A stretch of 64,000 bases of DNA from Platanthera guangdongensis (lineage: Eukaryota; Streptophyta; Magnoliopsida; Asparagales; Orchidaceae). Location of the stretch: positions 108,828,609 through 108,892,608 of the forward strand of contig CM077151.1 in the NCBI GenBank assembly GCA_039583875.1, read 5' to 3'. This document shows, piece after piece, positions 34,225-45,050 of the stretch; position 1 is the first letter of the stretch, and every line of letters starts with the position of its first letter. Below the pieces are notes generated by a model. That model was not told where the DNA came from. It saw only the letters and a program-made list of their open reading frames with translations, and searched no databases. Position numbers and translations under genes: made by a program.

Positions 34225-35800
34225 TTAATTTAACTCTTCTCCATCAATCATTCCCATTTGATTTATAAAGAACAGATGGGTTTTCTCATCCAAAGGCTTG
34301 GTGAAGATATCTGCTCTTTGTAGATCAGTAGGAATGTGGATCAAGTTAATTTTCTTTTTGTCCACATTGTCTCTAATGAAATGATGTCTTATTTCAATAT
34401 GTTTAGTCCTAGAATGATGAACTGGATTCTGAGCTATAGCAATAGTACTAGTATTATCACAAAATAAGGTTGAATTATTTAAGTTGATACCATAATCTAG
34501 GAGTTGGTTTTGTATCCATAGCATCTGTGAACAGCAGCTGCCAGCAGCCATATACTCTGCCTCAGTAGTTGATGTAGACACAGATGTCTGCTTTTTGCAA
34601 AACCAAGAGACAAGTCTCATACCCAGGAACTGGCAAGTTCCAGAGGTACTTTTCCTATCCACTCTACATCCAGCATAGTCAGCATCTGAGTATCCAGTTA
34701 ACTCAAATTCTGACTCTGCAGGATACCAGAGTCCTAAACTAGGACAACTCTTTATATATCTCAAAATCCTTTTTAGAAAAATAAGATGAGATTCTTTAGG
34801 ATTCACTTGGAATCTAGCACAAAGGCATGTGGCAAACATTATGTCAGGCCTGCTAGCTGTTAAGTATAATAGGGATCCAACAATTGCCCTATAATGTTTC
34901 TGATCTATAGGTTTCCCTGCTGCATCAGAATACACAACAGCATTGGTAGTCATAGGTGTTTTCATTCCTGAGGTACCACCCATCCCAAACTTTTTAATAA
35001 GCTCTTTAGCATACTTAGATTGGGAGATGAAGATACCATCAGGGAGCTGCTTCACTTGGAGACCAAGGAAGTAGGAAAGCTCACCCATGCTACTCATCTC
35101 AAATTTGGAATGCATGAGGTCAGCAAACCTCTTGCACAATTTGGGATCAGTAGACCCAAAAATGATGTCATCCACATATATTTGTACCAATAAAATTTGG
35201 TCCTTATGATGTCTAGTGAAAAGAGTTTTATCTATGGTTCCTCTTGTAAATTTATGCTCTAAAAGGAAGCTAGCTAGGGTCTCATACCAAGCTCTTGGAG
35301 CTTGCTTTAAACCATAGAGAGCTTTATGCAATTTGTAAACATAAGAGGGTTGAGTTAGAGAGATAAAACCTGGAGGTGTTCTACATAAACCTCTTCTTGA
35401 AGTACACCATTCAGAAAGGCACTCTTAACATCCATCTGGAATACCTTGAACTTTTTGTATGCTGCATAGGCTAGGAATATTCTAATGGCCTCCAACCTTG
35501 CAACAGGGGCAAAGGTTTGGTCATAGTCTATTCCTTCTTCTTGCCTATATCCTTGGGCAACCAGTCTAGCCTTGTTCCTTACTATGTTCCCTTGTGCATC
35601 TAATTTGTTCCTATAGACCCATTTGGTTCCAATAACTGGGTAGTTATGGGGTCTTGGAACCAAATCCCAAACTCTACATCTCTCAAATTGATTTAGTTCC
35701 TCTTGCATTGCAAGAATCCAGTGGGGATCTTGCTCAGCTTCATGGATGGTGAGAGGTTCAATTTGAGAGAGAAAACAAGCATGCATCAAGTCTTGATTGA
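34225..35800 (-). pseudogene. pol: Reverse transcriptase-RNase H of element C
   Basis: Ty1/copia RT. It shows [18 protein letters not shown] and F-A-P-V-A-R-L, then [11 protein letters not shown]. After a two-base insertion-like shift near 35380 come A-L-Y-G-L-K-Q-A-P-R-A-W-Y and the catalytic I-Y-V-D-D-I-I-F-G. RNase H follows with G-Y-S-D-A-D-Y-A-G, T-E-A-E-Y-M-A and D-N-T-S-T-I-A-I, ending K-T-H-L-F at 34225. All catalytic residues are present; the single shift is the main lesion. Confidence 0.92.
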
Positions 35801-37134
35801 GCTGATGTCTTGTCTGTACACCAACTGAAATGTCCCCAATCACTTGAGATCTGGGGTGATCTCTAAGTGTGACAAGATCAGTTTGTGGAGTTGGTTGAGC
35901 AACAGCTTCTGCAAATAATTCCTCTTGAGGAATGGTACTGGCTGTTGATGGAAGTTCAGTTACTTTCTCTTGGATTTCTTCTTCACTATCTTCAGCAGCC
36001 TGTGGAGTGGGATGAGTTGGAACCTCTTGGGTAAGGTTTAGTCCATCCATAGACTCACACATTGGTGAAACCTGCAAAGGACTATTGGTAGAAATGTCTT
36101 TCTCCTTATAAGACATGTTAGCTTCATCAAAAGACACATAGACAGATTCTTCAATTTTAAGGGATGATTTATTGAAAACCCTATAGGCCTTGCTTACTTG
36201 GGAATATCCTAGAAAAATCCCTTCTTCAGCCTTAGCCTCAAATTTTCTAATGTATCTTTTGTTATTAGTGTGGATGTAACATATGCAACCAAAAACTTTA
36301 AAGTAAGTGATTTTAGGTTTCTTTTCTTTAAGTAATTCATAGGGGGTCTTGTGTTTTAGTTTATGTATAAGACATCTGTTCAGGACATAGTTAGCTGTGT
36401 TTACAGCTTCTGCCCAAAAGGATAGAGGCATGTAAGCATCTGCTAACAATGTACCTGCAGCTTCAATGAGTGTCCTATTTTTCCTTTCAACAACCCCATT
36501 TTGTTGGGGAGTTCTAGGAGCTGAGAAGTACTGCCTGATACCTTCCCTCTCACAGAACTCATGCATAAGAAGAGTCTCAAACTCTGTGCCATGATCACTT
36601 CTGATCAATGCAACATGAGTAGAGAACTCAATCTGTATGGTCCTAAGAAAATCTATAAGAGCTTTGAATGTATCTGACTTATTTCTCAGGAAGGCTACCC
36701 AACTGAATCTGGAGAAATCATCAACAATAACTAAGGTGTAATACTTCCCTCCTAGGCTTTGTACTGCAATGGGTCCAAAAAGATCCACATGAAGCAGATA
36801 CAGTATCCTAGGTGAATCACTTTTATTAATGGATTTGAAGCTACTTTTAGTTTGCTTGCCTAGTTGACAAGCCCTGCATAGGCTTTCCTTCTTGTAGGGA
36901 CCAGAAGGTAAACCTCTAACAAGGTTGTCTTTAGATAACCTAGATATGTTCTTAAGGTTTACATGTCCTAGCCTTTTATGTCATAGCTCATTTTGGTTAC
37001 TAGTGATATTGAGTAAACAAATATCAGTTATGGTAGAAATGAAATCTACTATATATATGTTTCCTTGTCTAAGTCCAATTAAAACAGTTTGGTTTTTATC
37101 ATTTATAATAGAACAAGAGGTAGAGTTGAAATGT
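35801..37134 (-). pseudogene. pol: Integrase of element C
   Basis: The zinc domain is readable as H-K-R-L-G-H and C-R-A-C, with TGA where the conserved Trp before H-K-R-L-G-H should be. Core: D in H-V-D-L-F-G-P, D in R-S-D-H-G-T-E-F, E in [10 protein letters not shown], so the DDE triad is intact. It is followed by the copia R-K-F-type region (F-L-G-Y-S) and an acidic linker to RT. A stop at about 37137 separates it from protease. Confidence 0.9.
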
Positions 37135-37136
37135 AC

Positions 37137-37496
37137 CTAATAACCTTCATCACATAATTGACTTATGGATATAAGGTTATGTTTAAGTCCTCTTACATAT
37201 GTCACCTTTTTGAAGGTCACTGCTCCAATGCTTACTCTTCCATACCCTTCTGACTGACCACTCTTTGAGTCTCGAAATATCACCTTTGGTCCTAGCTTGG
37301 ATTTATAGTTGGAGAGATTTGCTTTGCTGCCAGTCATGTGCTTGGAGCAGCCACTGTCCAGGTACCAGGTCTGACTTAGCCTTGGACAGTTCTTCACCTG
37401 TACCTGATCAGCCTCTGAGTCTGAGGCACCTTCATCTTCAGAATCCTCTTCTGATCCATAGTTGCTTCTAGAGGCATCTATTGCCATTAGGCACAC
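37137..37496 (-). pseudogene. pol: Protease of element C
   Basis: Copia protease with the active site W-Y-L-D-S-G-C-S-K-H-M-T-G, then V-I-F-R-D-S-K-S-G and L-I-S-I-S-Q-L-C-D. It overlaps the end of gag in another frame by about 10 bases. The preceding acidic run suggests that one base has been gained or lost at the gag-protease junction, or that frameshifting is used. It ends in a TAG where Gln is usual. Confidence 0.88.
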
Positions 37497-38600
37497 CTCC
37501 TTGGATCTGGTTCTTCCTCTTCTTCACTGGAGATGGAGGAGGATGTTTCCTCTTTTGTGTCACTCCAGGACTCAGCAACAAATCCTTTGTCCTTCCTTTT
37601 ATACTTGTTGGAGGAGGGTCTGCTGCTTTGTTTTCTTCTGGAATCCTTGTCCCTGCCCTTGTCCTTTTTCTGATTCTCTGGGCATTCTGAAATATAGTGC
37701 CCTGGCTTTCTGCATCCAAAACACACAACCTCCTTAGTTGGTGTCTTGTCATATTTGGGTTTATCATCCTGCCTGGATGATTTTCTTCTAAAGTCCTTTC
37801 TTGTCATTCTGTAGAATCTTTTGGCAAAAAGACTCATTAACTCTTCATTGGAGGTAGATGTTTCATTGTCTTCAGAAGCTTTGAGGGCCAAGCTGTGCTC
37901 CATCCTAACTGGGGTAGTTGCCTTCTGTTCTGCTGCCTCTCTTGATTTGACAAGCTGCTCAAATGACTTCAGCTTGCCTAGCAGAGATTCTGTTGAGATC
38001 TCATTGAGGCTTCTGGCTTCTTTGATTGGCCAGATTCTGGAGTCCCATGAACTGGGGAAACACATCAGTATCTTATCATTCAACTCAGTTAAGGTGATGT
38101 CATTGTCAAGAGTCTTGAGTTCACTAATGATTGAACTTAATCTATTGTACATCTCAGCCACTGATTCTGTCTCATCCTTTTTGAAATTCTCATAGAGAGA
38201 AATGAGACTGGATCTCCTATCCTTTCTTTCATCAGCTGAGCTTGCTACCATTTGATTGAGAGAGTCCCAAATGGCCTTGGCTGAGGTGCACTCAGCCACC
38301 TTCTGAAATATGTCATCTGACATTGTTTGGGCCAGAATATTCATAGCCTTTGCATCAGCCATCTTGGCTTTCTTATAGGCTTCAGTATTGTCTGGAGGTG
38401 GTACTGCACTTAGATTAGTTGATGTGCTGGCAAAAGTTGTAGGAGCTAGAGGAACACCTATTGAAATGACAGAAAAAATATCCTCATCAATGGAGTTCAT
38501 ATATAATCTAATTCTTGCCTTCTAGATGGCAAACTTATTAAGATTGCACACTGGAGGTCTGATGCTTGTATAATCCTTGTTTTTGGGCCATGTCTGTGAG
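37487..38600 (-). pseudogene. gag: Gag of element C
   Basis: A 337-residue open frame (38500-37487) with the copia gag domain (UBN2-like): A-K-A-I-W-D-S-L-N-Q-M, E-M-Y-N-R-L-S-S-I-I and L-M-C-F-P-S-S-W. It has a CCHC knuckle C-F-G-C-R-K-P-G-H-Y-I-S-E-C, then a Lys/Ser-rich and a Glu-rich tail. Upstream of 38500 the frame continues as R-P-P-V-C-N-L-N-K-F-A-I, a stop in place of Trp, then K-A-R-I-R-L-Y, so the true N-terminus is near 38590 and one TGG to TAG change interrupts it. Confidence 0.88.
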
Positions 38601-38710
38601 AACAAAATCTAATAACAGAATAAAAAAAAACAAAGAGATCTAACTAAGGGATCTTTGGGTTCAGTTGTTAGCCTGTATAACCACTAAGGTGTGGTATTAT
38701 TAACCAACCT

Positions 38711-38723
38711 CGCTTTGATACCA
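38711..38723 (-). other. Primer binding site of element C
   Basis: The minus strand reads TGGTATCAAAGCG, close to the initiator-Met primer site used by copia elements. It lies two bases from the LTR at 38726. Confidence 0.85.
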
Positions 38724-38725
38724 AT

Positions 38726-40645
38726 TGAAAGTGCAGCTAGATCTGATATACTCTAGAGGGTGGTGAATAGAGTATATGGTGATTTTAAAACTTTTACAAC
38801 TGCTGTTGTATTTTAGGTGTGTGTGTGTGTGCAGGGAAGCAAATACAATAAACCAAAAAGCAGCAATGGACTAATCACAGCACAATCACAGAGCAAGGCC
38901 AGAAAACAAAAGGAAAAGAAAGCAACCAGACGACACAAGAATTTTATAGTGGTTCCCCAAATCTAGGTAGTCCACTCTTCTACCACCCTGGTAGGAATCC
39001 ACTGCAGGAAGGGGTTGATCAGGTGTCCTGGCACCAATGGGGTTTTGATCAGGTTCCCAAAAACCAAACCCTCAAGTCTTTTGGTGGGAGACTTGAAACC
39101 AGAATAATTTTGAAGGGAATTAAAACCTTGTACAGAGGTGGAGTGAGAGGGTGATGAGGTGTTCTCTTTCTCAAGTCAAATGAGAAGACTTGTGGAATGT
39201 TGTTTAGCAGCTTTGCTCCCCCTGAGATGTAGAATGAATCAGGAAGTATGCTGGAGCACTACTTCAGGGTGATAGGTCTTCAAAGACCTAGAATTCCAGG
39301 TGCAGAGAAAGTCTTCAGGAACTTCTTGTAACTGATATGAAGGTATTGTTTTTGAAGTTATCCTGAGTAAAAGCAGATGAAGAAGACTCTTGATATTGAT
39401 GTAATGTTCTTCTTCTTCTTCTTCTTCTAGATCAATTTCTCTCTGGGCCAAGAATGACTTCTTTTTCTTGTGTTGTCTAAATCACTGTCTATCTTTTTCT
39501 TGTTGTTGTCTGTTGTGTCTCTGTATTACTGACTATTTATGTATATCTCTGTCTCATGGAAAACACTCGAATTTTGAATATCGAGCAGTAATGACAGACG
39601 GCCTGAAAGGAAGCAGCAATTAATTATTTCCCCAACTGTTTCCATGGGAAAAAGGCATGTAATAATCCAGAATTAACTGCGCATCCTAACGGTAGTATAC
39701 TGTGAAGAACTGCCATTAATTGTCCAGGAATCAGTGCCATTGAATGAGACGGGAGCGGAAGAAGACCTAGTCTGGAATCATCGACCGAAGAACATAATTC
39801 GTCAAGCTGAGTTTTGAATTCGTCGAGCTGAGCCTGAGTTCGTCGAGCTGACAGTCTTCATTCGTTGAATAGACAATCTTCAATATCAGACAAACATTAT
39901 TCGTTGAACAGAGAACTAAATTCGTCGAGCTGAGAAACAAATTCGTCGACCTGAGAAAAATTCTGGACTTGGACGAAATACTCTGCATCTGCTGAAATGC
40001 TGTGCCGACATAAAATGGTGTCGACAGATTGGTCTTGGTGTCGACACAAATCCTCTGGTGTCGACACAAGCCCTAAGTGTCGACACAGATCCTCTGGTGT
40101 CGACAGAAGCTGGTGTCGACTGAAATCCTGGTGTCGACACAAATCGCCTGGTGTCGACACAAGCCCTAAGTGTCGACACAGATTCTCTGAGTACACAAAT
40201 CGTCTTGTAGGGATTAGCATTCGTCCACCTGAGAAGCTGTGAACTTGAGGTCCAAGTTCGTCGAGCTCATAATATAATTCGTCGACCGAAGCATGAAGTT
40301 GGACTTAGAGAAATTCTGAAGTAGTCCTGAGAATGCTTGAAGTAGAATCTGGTGTTCGTCGAGCAAAGAACAAAGTTCGTCGAGCTCAGCACTGCGAATT
40401 GTCTCACGATCGTCGAGCGCAGAGCTCCCTTCGTCGAGCTGAGTTCGACGAACGTCGAACTCATTTCACTTAGTCTGAAAAACTGATAGATCTGGAGTTC
40501 CTGATGTTCTTGAAGAAGGCTGGTCCATCTGAAGTTGAGATAGAGGACTGTCCTAGACTCTAAGACAAAAACTTGACCCAGACTATACATGATGGGTCAC
40601 ATCCTAAGTCAGTGAACCTATCCCAAATCAACTAGGGATCCAATA
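38726..40645 (-). repeat. 5' LTR of element C
   Basis: 1920 bp, the same length as the left copy. It starts TGAAAGTGC and ends GGATCCAATA (terminal CA changed to TA), then GATTG. The motif array is at 39780-40450. Confidence 0.94.
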
Positions 40646-40650
40646 GATTG

Positions 40651-41950
40651 CACTTGTGTCTCTAGATAAGAAGGCCAAGAACATAATAATAAGTGTAGTT
40701 GATGACTCCATATTGCAGAACCTGATCCACTGCCAGTCTGCTAAGGAGATGTTGCAGTCCCTCGTCAACTTGATGGAAGGTACAGAAGAAGTTAGGGATC
40801 ATAGAAGATCCCTTCTAAATCAGAAATATGAAGCCTTCCGACAAGGACACAAGGATGCATTACTAACACTTTTGAAAACTTCTTTAAGAGAGACAACGAC
40901 CCAAGGGTCTATGGCGGAGTTTTTATAAACGGAGAACTAAATGATAAGTTCTTGAGATCCCTAAACAAGGAATGGGATAACAAGGTTTATGCCATCCGAG
41001 AATTTGGAAAGCTAACTGAGACAGAACCGCAGAATCGCTTCAGGAAGCTCAGGTCATACGAGCTGCAACTCAATACAAGAAAAGCTGAAGAAGAGAAGAG
41101 CAGGTCCTCGTCCAAGGAGAAGTCTGTTGCTCTCAAGGCAGAAACCTTAAGGAAGTTCAAGGCTACCTCTCCTGCCCCAGCACAACAATTTAGTGAAGAA
41201 GAAAACTCGGAGCCAAGTACCTCAGGCTCAAAGCTATCTGAAGGAGAGTTCTTTCTACTCTCACGACAGTTCAAGAAATTTTTGAACAAAAAGAAGCAAT
41301 GGAAAGGCAAGGATACCTCCTACAAAAGATCATGACATGATGGTGATCGACACAGAAAAGGCTGAAGCAGCCATGACAGGTATACTTCTAAACCTAACAA
41401 ACATATTTCTACTGATATCATTTGTTATTGTTGTAATAAGACAGGTCATGTCATCGCTGATTGCCCCCACAAGATAAAGGATGGTGGAAGAAGAGAAGAA
41501 AAGAAATCTTCTTACAATAAGAAGAAAACAGAAAAGAGCCTAATAGCCAAGAAGGGCAAGACTTTTGAAAACTCTCAGCGACTCCGACTCATCTGAGTCG
41601 AGTGAAGAAGAAGAAGTCTACTTTGGGCTTATGGCTCAGACTGATGATGAACAAGAGCCCCAGTTCACTGGGAAGGTAAACTCTCACACTCCTCTTTCCG
41701 ATTCTGATGTTTCTGAGCATGATAGTAAGGATAGCTCTTCTGACGATGAGTCTGAACTCATGGCCAAGTACAAGGAAATAATCATGGCTTACGACAAATG
41801 TCGACGAGTCGTGAAAACTCAAGCTAAAGAGATAAAGTCTCATAAAGCTGAAGAGAGCACTTTGAGAGAGGAAGTCGCTAAGACCGACTCGCTCATAGAA
41901 AACTTAATGCTGCCATTGAAGAATATAACAACTCTCTCGAGCACCTAGAC
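40651..41950 (+). pseudogene. gag: Gag of element B, C-terminal part
   Basis: Continues gag after C: A-K-E-M-L-Q-S-L-V-N-L-type core, a frameshift near 40925, then L-N-D-K-F-L-R-S-L, L-R-S-Y-E-L-Q-L and a Lys/Glu-rich linker. A zinc knuckle, C-Y-C-C-N-K-T-G-H-V-I-A-D-C, is at about 41430-41470. An acidic/Ser-rich part follows (41565-41780), then a predicted coiled coil. Two further shifts or stops separate the pieces. Where a copia element would continue into protease (W-Y-L-D-S-G), none is found. Confidence 0.82.
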
Positions 41951-42472
41951 CTTAAGGAGAAAATCATAAAAGAACTGGAAGCACAACTTGAAGCCGAAAA
42001 GAAACTTGTTGAAAGTTTCTCGAAGCAAAGATTGTTCTTCCATTCGTTGCTGAATTCTCAGCTAAGGCCAAGGGTGCTGGGCTAGGACATGTCGAAGCTC
42101 CTAGTAAATCTTCTAGGAGAAATAAAGCTCAGAGAAAGAATAAGGTCGCCAAGAAGGATCTGGCCAAAGAGAAGGGGAAAGCCCCTCAAGATCAGACTTC
42201 TTTTAAGAAAGTTATATTTCCAACTTTGATTCAAATTTTGTTATTCGCAACCCGAGACTTATACCGCCAATTGCAAAGGTATGTTTGCTTCTTTTACTTC
42301 CTAATTATAGATAAATTAGGGTTATATAAATATAGAAGTCCGGATTTTCATTTTCTACACGAATCAAAATTCTTTCTCTCGAGTAAGCCGAAAACGCTTG
42401 ATCTTCCGCTGAAAGTTGCAGAGCCCGCGCCTTCTTCTTCCCCGCCGTAGATTTTTCTCAAATCTCTGGATC
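41951..42472 (+). other. Spacer of B where pol is absent
   Basis: The first part still reads as a Lys-rich gag tail in one frame (A-K-A-K-G-A-G-L-G-H, N-K-A-Q-R-K-N-K) to about 42190. The remainder is AT-rich, with a splice-donor-like AAGGTATG near 42278 and a pyrimidine tract ending CCGTAG near 42450, ahead of the ATG at 42473. No protease, integrase, RT or RNase H motif was seen on either strand. Confidence 0.6.
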
Positions 42473-44803
42473 ATGCCGCCCTCTTCTAAGATTGGAATCG
42501 ATTCAGAACTTGTTACCACCGGAATTGCCGACATTTCATACGATTTTTGCAATCTCTTGATTCTCCTCGACACTGCTGGCCTCACATTCGTTCTCCAGCA
42601 GCCATGTAAGATTTTGTTTCCTGAAGTTGAAGAGTTTTTCAAGAATATCAAGGTCAAGAGAAATGGGACAGTTCTAAAGTCCAAATTTAAAGGAATCAAG
42701 ATTAAGCTAAACAAGACCTCTGTTTCTACTCTCCTTCGACTGCTAGTCGTTGATGAAGAAGATGACCTAGGTCCTGAAGAATCTGACAGGACTTGTATGT
42801 TTTGAGGTGTCTCTCCAGATGCACTCACCATCAAATGATCAGAACTGAATCTAGAAGGAAAGCTCTTGGCGGATATTATTGGGAAGATACTTCTGTGCAA
42901 GATAAGTTCCATCAGGGATATTTCACTCAGCCTCTTTGACATCATGCAAGCCATTGTCTGCAAGAAAAGGTATCAATTTGGGATGTTAATTCTGGATAAG
43001 ATCAAGGATAGCATAAAGGCTCCAAGTTATTCTAGGATTATTTCTCTTCTCCTACATGAGATTAATCCTGAAGTATTCAACTTCTCCAAAGGGATTATTC
43101 TCCATCACATGAAGAAAGTCTCCATTTCATCCATTCAAAGATGGGACTTGAAGCTCTTGAAGCCTAGTCAATCTACCAAAGCTCATGGCCTTCCTACTAC
43201 AGAGGACATGACCCCATCTCGCTCTCCACCTCTTATTGCCAGCACATCTGGTGCAGCTATTGAGGGGGAGCTTGCTCCTTCTGTTCCAGAAGTTAGAGTC
43301 TCTACCCCACCAACTGATCCTTCTCCTCCACCTCCTACTCCTGAAGAAGTTCCATCAGAAGCCCAACTCCAAGAATCCCTTCTCTCCACTAATACAGCCA
43401 TCAATGAGATGATTGCAGAACTCACTGCTGATGAACCTCTTCCCCCTTTTCAAAAAGAGCAACCTGCTGATCAACCCAAGCTACTCACTCTTGTACCATC
43501 TTCCACACATACTCCATCATCTCCCATCCAGTCTCCTGCTGCTAAAATAAAGCAGGATGACACCATTTTGATTTCTGATGAGCCAGAACAGTCTCCTGAA
43601 CCAGTTGAAGCTCCATTGAAGAACCTGCACTTCACCATCCCCATAGTCACTGATGAAGGGGATGCCCTGATCCATACCACCAGAGCTCAAAGCTTAGTCA
43701 CTGTTGAAGAACTTGTTCCATGGTCTGTTCCTCCTCCTCCAGCTCCCTCTGTTGCTCCTCCTGCTACTGCTGCCAATGATTTGATGGGTAAGTTTGTACA
43801 TCTACTTCAAGAATAAAAGAAGTATTTTGATGATTCTCTCAAAGCTATGACTGAGAAAGTAATTGCTCTAGAGAAAGAGATGAGCAGGGGATTTGCTGAG
43901 ATTCAGCACAACACAGATCAACTCAGATATTTATTCCAGATTGTTGGCAAAGATCTGGACCACACTATCACTAATGTTGGTAATGTCATGGAACAAGGAG
44001 TCACTCTTGCCAACAATCACATTGAATTAGATAAGAGAGTAGAAGCAACCAAAATGAAGATCTGTGAAGAGGTCGACACATTCAAAGAAGATGCCATAAA
44101 TACGCTAACTATAGTAGTCAGAAAGGGGGAGAGTTTAGTCAAGGAATATCTTGAGAAATCAGATGCAATCAGGCAAACTCAATGGGAAGAGAAGATGAAC
44201 GAGATTCATGATGATGTGCTAGGCCATATTCAGAGTGTGAAATTCCATACCTATGACAAAGAAGTTTGGATGCACAATATGATTATTCCTGTGTTCCCAA
44301 CAGATCCAAACATCATTCCTCACCATCTGAACCCCGTGGCCCCTATTGCTCTAGCCCCTCAGCCTACCTTCTCTCCTAGACCTGAAGGCTATGAAGGTCC
44401 TCCTCTAGAATCATATGCTCAGGTTTGGGAGACAGACCCAGCAGACATATTCTTCCAAGCTCCTCAGGAGATTGATATTCCAAAGAAGAGAAGGAAGTAT
44501 GGTGATGGAGACTCAGCAAGCAGATCAATTCCAGTTCTAGATATAGAAAAGTGGAAAGCTCCAGAGTTTGCTGAGATCTGGTCCCCAACTTCAAAGTCTC
44601 TCATACTAGATACTCTCAAGCTTGTCATGGACTTCAATGAAAACAGGAAAGATCATTACAGCTCCCAGGAATTGGAATTGTATGAAAAGTCAATGACAAA
44701 GAGAAGGTTTTATGACAGGGAATTTGGAAGGAACAACCCTGCTACTCCTCCAAAGCCTCCAATGTACTATCCCAAGCCCTACAGCTACCAAAGAGGACAG
44801 TAA
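42473..44803 (+). pseudogene. Envelope-like ORF of element B
   Basis: One continuous frame of 776 codons from ATG 42473 to TAA 44801-44803, interrupted only by three nonsense codons (TGA 42803, TGA 42836, TAA 43814) and no indels. The N-terminal domain shows the same layout as the C protein: F-C-N-L-L-I-L-L, F-F-K-N-I-K-V, T-S-V-S-T-L-L-R-L, L-A-D-I-I-G-K-I-L. A Pro/Ser/Thr-rich middle follows (43200-43790). A helical, coiled-coil-like segment comes next (43847-44200, E-M-S-R-G-F-A-E-I and D-A-I-R-Q-T-Q-W). The C-terminus contains K-K-R-R-K and a Tyr/Pro-rich end. Function is unknown; SIRE-type envelope-like family. Confidence 0.75.
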
Positions 44804-45037
44804 GAGAAGAAGGACAAGCAACACCATTAAGTCTAAGCATGAAGAGAATTATGAGAGTGTGGATATGATTTATGTAGAAATGATATTTTGGACAATCTTA
44901 TTTATATAAGTCTTAATTCTGATCATATGCTCTTTGATTTTAATCCTTATGCTTATTGCACTGCTTTCTCTATTACATGTCTAGTTCTTTTCATGTCTAT
45001 ATAATTCACCTTAGTGTAAAGGGTTCTGACTTTTACA

Positions 45038-45050
45038 AATAGGGGGAGAT
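45038..45050 (+). other. Polypurine tract of element B
   Basis: AATAGGGGGAGAT immediately before the 3' LTR start at 45051. It is almost the same as that of C. Confidence 0.85.

Larger units (their letters stand above)
28982..40645 (-). mobile_element. Ty1/copia element C, SIRE-like with envelope-like ORF
   Basis: Two 1920-bp LTRs (28982-30901 and 38726-40645), target duplication GATTG at 28977-28981 and 40646-40650, primer site TGGTATCAAAGCG and polypurine tract AAATAGGGGGAGAT. Read on the minus strand the order is gag, protease, integrase, RT, RNase H, motif array, envelope-like ORF. Size is 11.66 kb; the copia pol order (integrase before RT) and extra ORF match SIRE/Maximus. LTRs are nearly identical, so it is the youngest element of the middle block. 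A few stops and small indels remain in gag, pol and the extra ORF. Confidence 0.95.
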
